From Geminicoccaceae bacterium (GTDB lineage Bacteria > Pseudomonadota > Alphaproteobacteria > Geminicoccales > Geminicoccaceae): a DNA stretch of 64,000 nucleotides. The position numbers and the translations under genes are program-made. Below, in pieces: positions 15,611-23,204 of this stretch; position 1 is the first letter of the stretch, and the number at the start of each line of letters is the position of its first letter. The notes under the pieces are model-generated. The model ran no database searches, was not told the origin of the DNA, and worked only from the letters and a program-made list of their open reading frames with translations. The stretch is from positions 1 to 64,000 of the forward strand of contig JANQNY010000025.1 in NCBI GenBank assembly GCA_028279345.1, written 5' to 3'.

Positions 15611-16854
15611 CACGACCCATCCATCTCCATGATGAACAGGCCGGCGTTCATGTCGGTGGTGTAGATCAGCCCCTGCCTGTCCACGTACACGTCGGTTGTG
15701 TCGACCACCAACGGGCGGTTCGGTCGGTAGTCCATGAGCTTTTCCGGCGCCGGCGGCACGCAGGCAGCCGTCTCTTTCGGCCGGAAGGGGTCCGAGATGT
15801 CGTAAACACGCAGCCCCGCGTTCTGGTAGCTGACGAACACGACGTCCTCGCTCTGAAAGCCCTCGCTGCGGTTTTCGTGGACGTTGTGAGGACCGAACTG
15901 ACCACCCTTGTTCTTGTAGTCAGCATCATCCGGTATCGGTGTCGTCGCGATGGTTATTGGGTTGGCCGGTACACTGATGTCATAGACCCAGTTGCGCTTC
16001 ATTCCGTCTTCGCAGTTGTCGAACACCGCCTCCTCGACCACGAACAAGAGGTTGCGATCAGGAAGAGGCAGCGTGTTGTGGGTGCCACCGGCAAAAGGCG
16101 GGCACGGGTTGTCATGGGCGAGCAGCTTGGGGTGGAAGCGGTCGGCGACGTCCATGACGGTCACGCCGCCATCGCGCCACGCGCCGCAGGCCAGGTCGCC
16201 CTTCACGATCGCATGGTGCAGCGCATAGCGATACTTGGGATCCCAGCAAGGAGCCTCGCCGGCCCCGGCATTCATGCCCTGAAGCCAGAGCTTGCTAACC
16301 ACCTCCGGCTTCTCGGGATTGTGGAAGTCAACGATCATGAAGATGTCGTCGGTGAAGCCCGGCGGCAGCGCCGAGATATACGCCCAGTCGCCGCCATCCC
16401 AGAACACGCGGTGCACGCCGAGTCCGGGGACCTCAAGAAACGCGATTTCGCGGGGGTTGGCGCGGTCGTAGATGTCGTAGACGCGCAGCCCCGCCGCATA
16501 GCCTTGCTCGGGCGCGTCCAGTGCGATCTTTTCGCCAATTGATCCCCGGTAGTAATCACCTGCCGCGATGTTCGCCGCCTGCAACATATCACGCATGTTG
16601 TTGACGATCAGAACGTCGCCGTGGGTCTGAAGATGCTGGCTCCAAGTGCCCGCAGGCTGAGGGATATGCTTGACGAACGTCGGGTTCTTCGGATCGCGGA
16701 CGTCCATGACCGAAAAACCGTTGTTGAACACATGCCCCACATAGGCGAACCCGGCCGAAACCATGATCTGGATACCGTCGGCGCGTCCGCCCTGATCACA
16801 ATGGCCCAGTATGCGCATGTTCCGGGAAAAACTCGGTACGATACGATCGGTCAT
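15610..16854 (-). CDS. LVIVD-repeat beta-propeller protein
   Basis: A 414-residue protein built of repeats of the form G-x-x-V-x-D-x-x-x-P-x-x-P (FSVMDVRDPKNPTFVKHI, LRVYDIYDRANPREIAFL, FMIVDFHNPEKPEVVSK, VTVMDVADRFHPKLLAH, LRVYDISDPFRPKETA), typical of LVIVD propellers and distantly like the selenium-binding/methanethiol oxidase fold. Many histidines (HCDQGG, HLQTHGD, ALHHAIVKGD, GTHNTLPLPD, GPHNVHENR) lie between blades at positions suited to metal binding. No signal peptide is visible, so it is probably cytosolic unless translation starts upstream. It is co-transcribed with a hydroxyacid dehydrogenase and cytochrome b561. An enzymatic role is possible but unproven. Confidence 0.75.
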   Translation of the reverse strand: MTDRIVPSFSRNMRILGHCDQGGRADGIQIMVSAGFAYVGHVFNNGFSVMDVRDPKNPTFVKHIPQPAGTWSQHLQTHGDVLIVNNMRDMLQAANIAAGDYYRGSIGEKIALDAPEQGYAAGLRVYDIYDRANPREIAFLEVPGLGVHRVFWDGGDWAYISALPPGFTDDIFMIVDFHNPEKPEVVSKLWLQGMNAGAGEAPCWDPKYRYALHHAIVKGDLACGAWRDGGVTVMDVADRFHPKLLAHDNPCPPFAGGTHNTLPLPDRNLLFVVEEAVFDNCEDGMKRNWVYDISVPANPITIATTPIPDDADYKNKGGQFGPHNVHENRSEGFQSEDVVFVSYQNAGLRVYDISDPFRPKETAACVPPAPEKLMDYRPNRPLVVDTTDVYVDRQGLIYTTDMNAGLFIMEMDGS

Positions 16855-16929
16855 CGACCTTGTCCTGTTTCATGGTTCGGCCCGGGCGTAGCGCAAAGCG
16901 GGTGCGCCGGCAGGCGACGCGTGTGCGGA

Positions 16930-17988
16930 TCAGGTCTTGATCCGCGCGCCACTCTGCGGCTCGAACAGGTAAAGGTGGTTGGGGTTGAGCGTGATCCCCA
17001 CGATGTCATCCTGATCCTTGCGCAGATGTCGGTCACCGCGAGCGATCACCCGCTGCTTCCCCCACTGCACCGTGAGCAGGGAGCTATCGCCGGTATTCTC
17101 GAAGGCGTAGATGGTCACATCGATGCTGCCCTCCCCGGGGTCGTGGATGGCGATGTCGTCCGCGCGAACGCCGAGAACGGCCGCGCTCTGATCCGGCGCA
17201 CGGATCTGGACCAGGTCCTTGCCACCGGTCGTCACGAACATGCCGTTGCTGACGGAACCGGTGATGAGATTCATCGTCGGCGAGCCGATGAACGCGGCGA
17301 CGAACAGGTTGACAGGATCGTTGTAGATCTCGTCGGGCGTACCGAGCTGCTGGATGACCCCATGCTTCATGACCGCTACGCGATCTGCGAGCGTCATCGC
17401 TTCGATCTGGTCATGGGTGACGTAAACGGTGGTGACCTGCAGCTGCTTGCTGAGATGCTTGAGTTCGCTGCGCATCGTGACGCGTAGCTTGGCGTCGAGG
17501 TTCGACAGCGGCTCGTCCATCAGGAAGACTTTGGGCGTGCGCACGATCGCGCGGGCCAAAGCAACCCTCTGGCGCTGCCCGCCGGATAGCGCTTTCGGTT
17601 TGCGCTCCAAGAACGGGGTCAGTTCTACTTTTTCGGCCGCTCGCTTGACGCGCGGTGCGATCTCGTTTTTCGGTGTGCCGCGCACTTTAAGCGGATAAGC
17701 GATGTTGTCGAAAATCGTCATGTGCGGGTAAAGCCCGTAATTTTGGAACACCATTGCGACATCACGATCTTTGGGCAGATCGTCGTTGACCATGCGATCG
17801 CCGATCCAGACTTCACCCGATGACGGGTTTTCCAACCCGGCAATCATCCGCATCGTTGTCGTCTTGCCGCAGCCGGAAGGTCCGAGTAGAACAAGGAACT
17901 CTTTATCTTTGATCTGCAATGACTGATTGTCGACACCGACAACATCGCCCCATCGTTTGGTGAGCTTTTTCAGGCGAACCTCGGCCAT
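16930..17988 (-). CDS. Sugar ABC transporter ATP-binding protein (UgpC/MalK type)
   Basis: A 352-residue ATPase. Walker A GPSGCGKTT (about residues 38-46), Q-loop FQNYGLYPHM, signature LSGGQRQR, Walker B VFLMDEPLSNLD and H-loop THD are all intact. A C-terminal TOBE/regulatory domain follows from about residue 235 (VLGVRADDIAIHD). This is the CUT1-type energiser, MalK/UgpC/MsmK-like. The ATG overlaps the stop of the upstream permease (TGATG). It is last of the four transporter genes and upstream of the LVIVD gene, so importer and enzymes probably share an mRNA. Confidence 0.92.
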   Translation of the reverse strand: MAEVRLKKLTKRWGDVVGVDNQSLQIKDKEFLVLLGPSGCGKTTTMRMIAGLENPSSGEVWIGDRMVNDDLPKDRDVAMVFQNYGLYPHMTIFDNIAYPLKVRGTPKNEIAPRVKRAAEKVELTPFLERKPKALSGGQRQRVALARAIVRTPKVFLMDEPLSNLDAKLRVTMRSELKHLSKQLQVTTVYVTHDQIEAMTLADRVAVMKHGVIQQLGTPDEIYNDPVNLFVAAFIGSPTMNLITGSVSNGMFVTTGGKDLVQIRAPDQSAAVLGVRADDIAIHDPGEGSIDVTIYAFENTGDSSLLTVQWGKQRVIARGDRHLRKDQDDIVGITLNPNHLYLFEPQSGARIKT

Positions 17989-18854
17989 CAGCGAACTGCT
18001 CCCATGGTCAGGCCTTGTACGAAGTACTTGCGGATCGCCAGGGCCATAACGAACATGGGAACCATGATGATGATGCCGGCCGCACTGAGCAGGTTCCACA
18101 AATCGCCTTCCTCCGCCTTGAACAGGGCAAGCCCGACCGGGAGGGTGAGCGCATGCTTGTTGGTAAGGATCAGCGCGAAGAGGAACTCGTTCCAAGCAAT
18201 GATGAAACAGAAGATCCCGGCGGTCAGGAGTCCCGGCGCCGCCATCGGCAGCACGATATTGCGGATGACTTGAAGCCGCGACGACCCGTCCACCATGGCG
18301 GCCTCTTCGGTCTCCACGGGGATGCCGTCGATAAAGCCTTTGATCATCCAAATCGCAAAGGGCATGACGATGGCCAGGTTGACCAAGATCAGTCCGACCC
18401 GGGTATCCAGCAGGCCCAGATCGCGGAACATGACGAAGAAGGGCAGAATAATGACCACCGCCGGCACGAACTGCGTCGCCAGGATGGTCACCAGCATCGC
18501 GTTTTCGCCAAACAGCCGGAAACGGCTGAAGGAATAGGCGGCCATAGTCGCGATGGGGATCGCCAGTGCGACGGTCACAAATGCGACGAAAGAGGAATTG
18601 AACAACTTAGAGCCGAGATTGAACGGTTCTTGAAAAACCGTCTCGAAATTCGAGAGCGTCGGCCTGAAGAACAGTTTAAGCTGATATACGTCCACATGTG
18701 ATTTGAATGCAGCGAGAAAAATCCAAACAATAGGTGCCATGATTATGAAAATTGCAACCATAATTAGACCAATCTGCACGGCTTGCCATAGATCTTTTTG
18801 CTGTTTTCCGTTCATTTCTTCAATTTTTCCGAAAGACGTATCTGGCATAGGCAT
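17988..18854 (-). CDS. Carbohydrate ABC transporter permease (MalG-like)
   Basis: A permease of up to 288 residues with six predicted transmembrane segments and the cytoplasmic EAA loop EEAAMVDGSSRLQVIRNIVLPMAAPG (about residues 190-215), typical of CUT1 MalG-type subunits. The reading frame to 18854 overlaps the partner permease by 35 bp. MNGKQQKD at 18815, preceded by GAAGAA, is an equally plausible start. It forms the channel with the 18820-19692 gene. Coding sequence near its N-terminus is AT-richer than the surroundings. Confidence 0.9.
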   Translation of the reverse strand: MPMPDTSFGKIEEMNGKQQKDLWQAVQIGLIMVAIFIIMAPIVWIFLAAFKSHVDVYQLKLFFRPTLSNFETVFQEPFNLGSKLFNSSFVAFVTVALAIPIATMAAYSFSRFRLFGENAMLVTILATQFVPAVVIILPFFVMFRDLGLLDTRVGLILVNLAIVMPFAIWMIKGFIDGIPVETEEAAMVDGSSRLQVIRNIVLPMAAPGLLTAGIFCFIIAWNEFLFALILTNKHALTLPVGLALFKAEEGDLWNLLSAAGIIIMVPMFVMALAIRKYFVQGLTMGAVR

Positions 18855-19692
18855 ATGTGAGAAAAATCATCGGTATCACCATGAGCCAAGCGACTGAAGC
18901 GGCATAGCCAATCTGGCCGTACTTCATGCCGTTGAAGTAGATGTAGTGGCTGAGCGTCTGCGTCGCCGTGCCCGGCCCGCCATTGGTCAGCATGAAAATC
19001 TGGTCGAAGGTTTTCAAGCTGAAGATCGACTTGAGGATGATCACTACCGCCAGGACCGGCGCCAATTGGGGCAACGTGACGTCACGGAAGACGCGCCAGG
19101 AAGATGCGCCGTCGACCTGCGCCGCCTCGATCGTATCGCGTGGGACGGAGGCCAGGCCGCCGATCAGCACCAGCGTCAGAAAAGGGACCCAGCCCCATAT
19201 GTCGGCCATGACACAGACCGCAAAGGCCAGGACCGGATCGGCGAGCCACGAAATCCCAGCCAGTGGCGGAAGCACCAAGCCGAAGAACGCATCAAACAAA
19301 CCGAATTCGGGGTTGAACATGAAGCGGAACGACACACCGATCAGCGCCGGGCTCATGGCGAAGGGGAGGATCAGCAATGTCTGCACGCCAGAACGCAGCC
19401 TTCCGCCTGGCGCGAGTAGCATGGCCAAGCCCATTGCCAGCAGCGTGGTCAGCGCCACGGTGAGGAGCGTGTAGACGGCGGTCACCCAAACCGCGTTCCA
19501 GAACGCCGGCTCGTCGAAGAACGCCCAAGTGTAATTCTCCCAGCCCAGATACTGGTCGAGCGACCCGGGGCGATTCAGTCGTCCGATCGTGAACGATAGT
19601 CGCAGCGACTCCATCAACGGCCAGATCGCAGTGGCGAAGACAACCACCACAGCCGGCAAAACCAGCAGATATTTCAGTGTGTTATCGCGCAT
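18820..19692 (-). CDS. Carbohydrate ABC transporter permease (MalF-like)
   Basis: A 290-residue permease. Six transmembrane helices can be traced from YLLVLPAVVVVFATAIWPL to VAWLMVIPMIFLTYAYARYVF. The EAA loop is EAAQVDGASSWRVFRDVTLPQLAPV (about residues 190-214) and the C-terminal MLTNGGPGTATQTLSHYIYF is characteristic of MalF-type CUT1 subunits. It follows the binding-protein gene by 51 bp. It pairs with the MalG-like subunit. Confidence 0.9.
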   Translation of the reverse strand: MRDNTLKYLLVLPAVVVVFATAIWPLMESLRLSFTIGRLNRPGSLDQYLGWENYTWAFFDEPAFWNAVWVTAVYTLLTVALTTLLAMGLAMLLAPGGRLRSGVQTLLILPFAMSPALIGVSFRFMFNPEFGLFDAFFGLVLPPLAGISWLADPVLAFAVCVMADIWGWVPFLTLVLIGGLASVPRDTIEAAQVDGASSWRVFRDVTLPQLAPVLAVVIILKSIFSLKTFDQIFMLTNGGPGTATQTLSHYIYFNGMKYGQIGYAASVAWLMVIPMIFLTYAYARYVFRKN

Positions 19693-19743
19693 GCGAGCGG
19701 TGCGAGAACGGGCCGAAGCCCGCCCGCGCCTCCAGGGACAGAG

Positions 19744-21072
19744 CTATTGAATGCGTCCGGCGCGCCTGAGCACGCGGTTGGACTGTTCGGCGGCCGCCGT
19801 CATCAATTCGGGGACATTGCCGCCCGCCGCGGCATCGGCAATGGCCGCCGACAGGATATCGCCAACCTCAGGCCATTCTGGGATTTGCGGCATGATGTCG
19901 GAGTCCTTCAGCGAGTCCCAAGCCGCCTCCTGGATGTAGTCATTGGCTGCGTTCACCTCCGCGTCTTTCAATGAGGAGATGTGCGTGACCACATTGTTGA
20001 TGATCTGTCTGCCTTTGACCTCGCGTTCAGTCGCATTGGCTTTTTCCAGATCCGGATTCGACAACCATTTCATAAATTCCCACGCGGCTTCCGGATTTCT
20101 TGAGTACTTGCTAATCGAGAAAGGCATCGAAATTGCGTAGGTTTTCTTGTTGCCCCGATAAGAGGGCATTCCGCTGAAGGCGACCTGCTCTTTGCTCAGG
20201 GTCGAGATCTCTGGGTTGTGAAAACCCGAGTATGACCACCACCAGACCGGGATCATCGCCGAATTGCCCTGCATGAACGATTGCCGGGCATCCTGTTCGA
20301 CGAAAGCCAAGCTGCTGGGATTGGTCACTTCGTGCACCGTGTGGAGCGCGATGTAATCCTGTGTTGCTTGAATACCGTCCTCCGTCGCCCAGGCAGCGCT
20401 CCAGTCGTCATTGAAGATGTCGGCACCAGCCGCCCATAGGAAGTTGATCCATATAAACAAGTTCTGCCGGTTGCCGTCATTGTTGTAGTACAGCGCAAGC
20501 GGCGAGATGTCCGGGTTGGTCTCTTTCAGACCTTTGCCGATCTCAATCAGCTCTTCCCAGCTTTGCGGTGGCTCAGGAACGATGTCCTTCCGATAGAACA
20601 TCAATTGGGCGTGCGCCCGCAGCGGGAAGCCCAGTGTTTCGCCCTCATACTGGGCCGAACGGGCGAAAGCCGTCGGATATCGATCCATCGAAATCCCGTC
20701 GCGCGCCATCACGTCGTCCAGACGCATCAGCCAGTGCTCGTTCGGCGGCCCCCAACTATCAAGGTAGTTGACAACGTCGAACGTTCCGTTTGCCGCAATG
20801 CCTTCGGCGTTGATCTTCTCCTGCAGCGAGCCGAACGGGATAAAGGTCCATTCCGTTTCGATGCCGGTCATTTCGGTGAATTGGTCGGCGCGCAGCATCA
20901 GCCCTTCAAATTGGGGTGTAACGTTGCACACGATATTGAGTGTCGTGCCAGCGTAGGGCTTGCTCTCCAGGAGCCCGTAGGGCAAGGCGCCCGCGAAGGT
21001 CGGTCGCCCCATGGCGGCCAACCCCATGGCCGATGTGCTCAACTGCAAGAACCGGCGTTTGTGCAGATTCAT
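19744..21072 (-). CDS. ABC transporter extracellular solute-binding protein, family 1
   Basis: A 442-residue periplasmic binding protein. The N-terminus MNLHKRRFLQLSTSAMGLAAMG is a signal sequence with a basic start and a twin-Arg-like KRRFLQL, suggesting Tat or Sec export. The body (TTLNIVCNVTPQFEGLMLRA, FDVVNYLDSWGPPNEHWL, GFPLRAHAQLMFYRKDIVPEPPQSWEEL) is typical of family 1 proteins binding oligosaccharides, glycerol-phosphates or polyols. The ATG at 21072 has GGGAGG nine bases upstream. The longer frame to 21252 would cross the promoter. First gene of the importer operon and divergent from the GntR gene. Ligand unknown. Confidence 0.9.
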   Translation of the reverse strand: MNLHKRRFLQLSTSAMGLAAMGRPTFAGALPYGLLESKPYAGTTLNIVCNVTPQFEGLMLRADQFTEMTGIETEWTFIPFGSLQEKINAEGIAANGTFDVVNYLDSWGPPNEHWLMRLDDVMARDGISMDRYPTAFARSAQYEGETLGFPLRAHAQLMFYRKDIVPEPPQSWEELIEIGKGLKETNPDISPLALYYNNDGNRQNLFIWINFLWAAGADIFNDDWSAAWATEDGIQATQDYIALHTVHEVTNPSSLAFVEQDARQSFMQGNSAMIPVWWWSYSGFHNPEISTLSKEQVAFSGMPSYRGNKKTYAISMPFSISKYSRNPEAAWEFMKWLSNPDLEKANATEREVKGRQIINNVVTHISSLKDAEVNAANDYIQEAAWDSLKDSDIMPQIPEWPEVGDILSAAIADAAAGGNVPELMTAAAEQSNRVLRRAGRIQ

Positions 21073-21125
21073 CCCAATGGCCTCCCATATTATTATGTTC
21101 ACTGCCAAACTTGACATGTTATGCA

Positions 21126-21142
21126 AAATTGTCAAACAATTT
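21126..21142. promoter_or_regulatory. FadR/GntR-type operator in the ABC operon promoter
   Basis: AAATTGTCAAACAATTT is a 17-bp inverted repeat (6-bp arms). Its centre TTGTCAAACAA (21129-21139) fits the FadR-subfamily consensus T-N-G-T-N3-A-C-N-A exactly. It lies 54 bp upstream of the binding-protein start and overlaps a minus-strand TTGACA box (21136-21131). The GntR regulator encoded divergently at 21528 is the natural ligand. Confidence 0.6.
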
Positions 21143-21527
21143 GTCGAGACCGGTCTTGCCGCTCGGTGTTGCCTTCCGTTTCGGCGGACAGCTAGGCGCG
21201 TGGACCAACCGAGACCGCCTCGTCCGGCCACGCACATCGGCACGAGCCGCAAGCCATTGGAGTGTCACTGAGAATTGGTCCACCATACGAGGAGGCCGGT
21301 GCCCACAAGCGTCGGCTTCGAATCACTAGCTGGAAGGTCCGTGACCATCGTTGCATGCGAACAACGGCTGCCGGGATCTGGGAAGACCAGGAACGTCGCC
21401 GACGTTGTGGTATCCCGGGCTGCGGCCTTGACGCTCAGCGTTGGAACCGAGCGGATGGCTTGCCATGGCTATCGCTTTTGAGGAGGCCGGACCGCGCGCA
21501 AATCCATCCTGCAGGAGGCGGGCCGGA
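21143..21527. other. Intergenic region between the divergent ABC operon and gntR
   Basis: No gene is supported here. The AT-rich patch of the operator ends near 21145. The rest is GC-rich and contains only shadow frames. GGAGG at 21513-21517 is the gntR ribosome-binding site. Confidence 0.4.
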
Positions 21528-22196
21528 ATGACCTTAGGACAGCAACGCGTATCCGCCACGGCGCGGCATATCTTTGAAACGCTGCGGGCCGACATCGCCG
21601 TCGGTCGCCTGCAACCGCGCGAACGCCTCGTCGAAGCGGAACTGGTCGATCGGTTCGATAGCCATCGCCCCGCGGTGCGCGAAGCACTGAGCCTGCTCAC
21701 ACAACTTGGTGTTATTGTTCACCGACCGCATAAGGGCGCGTCGGTAGCCGAGCTTTCGCCTGAGGAAATCACCAAGATCTACGATGTGCGGATAGAGCTG
21801 GAGTGCCTTGCGGCGCGCTGGATGCCCCTTCCCCTAGACGCTGCAGCCCTTGACGAGCTTGAGAGCATTCAGGATGCGCATTCGACCGCCACCAAACATC
21901 TTCGATACAGCGAAATATTTCGCCTCGATCTACTTTTTCATGCAACGTTGAACAACAATTGTGGAAATCGTCATTTGGCGGATGTAGCCGATTTGATGTC
22001 GAGCCGGGGGTTACAGGCGCGCTATTCAGTTCAAATGGACGAAAAGCACCTCAAAGACGTCGAACACGACCATTTGACGATCATCGCAGCGCTGCGCACT
22101 AGCGACACAGCCCAGCTTGTGGAAGCCGTCCGCTCTCATATGACCCGGGGTGCGCGTTGGTACGCGGATCGCCTGCAGAAGCAATTGAGTGTATGA
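21528..22196 (+). CDS. GntR-family regulator, FadR/FCD subfamily
   Basis: A 222-residue regulator. The N-terminal winged helix (FETLRADIAVGRLQPRERLVEAELVDRF, then SHRPAVREALSLLTQLGVIVHRPHKGASV) is followed by an all-helical FCD domain (EEITKIYDVRIELECLAARWM ... FHATLNNNCGNRHLADVADLM ... EHDHLTIIAALRTSDTAQLVEAVRSHM) whose spaced His/Asp residues can bind metal and a carboxylate ligand. The ATG at 21528 has GGAGG upstream. Carboxylic-acid effectors are usual for FCD regulators, consistent with an acid intermediate. It probably represses the ABC operon through the site at 21126-21142. Confidence 0.9.
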   Translation: MTLGQQRVSATARHIFETLRADIAVGRLQPRERLVEAELVDRFDSHRPAVREALSLLTQLGVIVHRPHKGASVAELSPEEITKIYDVRIELECLAARWMPLPLDAAALDELESIQDAHSTATKHLRYSEIFRLDLLFHATLNNNCGNRHLADVADLMSSRGLQARYSVQMDEKHLKDVEHDHLTIIAALRTSDTAQLVEAVRSHMTRGARWYADRLQKQLSV

Positions 22197-22257
22197 AACG
22201 CATGCAGAAGCAGAGAGTGCAACGGATCGCACAACGGTTGGCGTGCGCCCCTCGGGA

Positions 22258-22398
22258 TCAGGCGACGATTAGACGGGGAAGATGCGCGGCCACATCGTCC
22301 TCGGTGTCGAAGCCGAGCGGCTAGACGCCTTTGTCGTTCACCGTCGTAGTAAGGCTCTCCATCATGGCATCGTCGTGGGGATTGCCGCACTCGGCCCT
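22258..22398 (-). pseudogene. IS3-family transposase OrfB, C-terminal fragment
   Basis: The minus-strand frame reads ECGNPHDDAMMESLTTTV then NDKGV, an internal stop, then PLGFDTEDDVAAHLPRLI and a stop. This matches the end of the IS3-family DDE domain (G-N-P-x-D-N-A-x-x-E-S-F-x-K-T-L-K-V-E-x-V-Y-x-x-x-[FY]-E-T-x-E-D-V-x-x-x-L-P-R-F-I). The usual catalytic E-S is intact but the downstream L-H-S-A-L-G-Y block is gone. It is a short relic of about 140 bp. Confidence 0.65.
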
Positions 22399-22539
22399 GG
22401 GGCAAAGCCCACCAGCCTTCTACGAGGCTCCCCAGAGAGACCTCCGGGGTTGCGTCCTGCCACTCCCGCTATTGGCGCCCTTCCCCTTCTCAAGAAGGGA
22501 CGACGGGGGGAAGGTGGCGAGGAGGGCGTCCGGGGAGTA

Positions 22540-22904
22540 ATCCCTTGCGGTATTTCTCGCGAGCCGCTGGTCTCCCCAGACGACCGCCTGACAACACCTA
22601 TGCGTCAGGCGTTGACGGCCGTATTCGTCGACCTCGAGGCAGTGCGGAGCAAGCAGGTAATCGGCCATCTTACCAGACACCCGCTCAACGTCTGCTTCGT
22701 TCTGGTCACGGGTACGTAGCGAGAACCTGATTTCCTTGATTTTCTCGCCGATGTGCTTCCGGACAGTGTTATCACCGACAGGAATGTAGAAGGTCCTCCC
22801 CGCACCTTCGGGAGGACTTCCTTGGGCATGCGCTGGCGGAACTGCGGGAACGTCAACCCGGAACGCCTCATCGGACGAACCACTCGAAGTACCACGTGCC
22901 TCAC
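22540..22904 (-). pseudogene. Tyrosine integrase N-terminal fragment, frameshifted
   Basis: Two minus-strand frames join to give LTFPQFRQRMPKEVLPKVRG, then TFYIPVGDNTVRKHIGEK, KEIRFSLRTRDQNEADVE and YGRQRLTHRCCQAVV. The order F-x-Q-F-R-Q-R-[IM]-P, then E-I-R-F-S-L-R-T-R-D, then L-T-H-R is that of the N-terminal SAM-like/DUF6538 part of alphaproteobacterial phage-type integrases. The catalytic R-H-R-Y domain is missing. A frameshift lies near 22785. The fragment ends about 80 bp from the 3' end of tRNA-Leu, the standard place for an integrase of a tRNA-inserted element. Confidence 0.6.
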
Positions 22905-22980
22905 CCGTGTGTACCACTTCGGCGGGGCAAAGCCGCTTTAGCTCAAAGGCTTGCGGCTGCTCAACGGGTTACCGGAGCGA

Positions 22981-23067
22981 TGGTGCCCAGGAGAGGACTC
23001 GAACCTCCACCCCCTTGCGAGGACAGGTACCTGAAACCTGCGCGTCTACCAATTCCGCCACCTGGGC
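22981..23067 (-). tRNA. tRNA-Leu (CAG anticodon)
   Basis: An 87-nt tRNA with encoded CCA. The acceptor GCCCAGG pairs with CCTGGGC and the discriminator is A. The D-arm is GGCGGAATTGGTAGACGCG. The anticodon stem CAGGT/ACCTG encloses the loop TTCAGGT with anticodon CAG. The long variable arm (TGTCCTCGCAAGGGGGTG) is class II, as expected for leucine. The T-arm has GGTTCGAGTCC. Its 3' end faces the integrase fragment at 22540-22904, so it was probably an attachment site. Confidence 0.95.
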
Positions 23068-23204
23068 ACGGCGAGGCCGTGGGCTTAAGCGCGAGGGCGC
23101 ATGCCGTCAAGGCTCGCGTGGGCACGGGTCCGACGGCTTGGAGACACGCCTGAGGCCGCCTATGTTGGCAGCCGATCGCGGCCCGCGATCGCACGGGAGG
23201 AACC

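Noticed and set aside
15499..16542. 347-codon plus-strand frame opposite the LVIVD gene.
   Set aside because: Antisense shadow of a gene with clear repeats; no motif of its own.
22450..22530. GC-rich inverted repeat around CCTTCCCCTTCTC and GGGGGGAAGG as a terminator or REP element.
   Set aside because: The stem is imperfect, no T-tract follows and I could not find other copies in the window.
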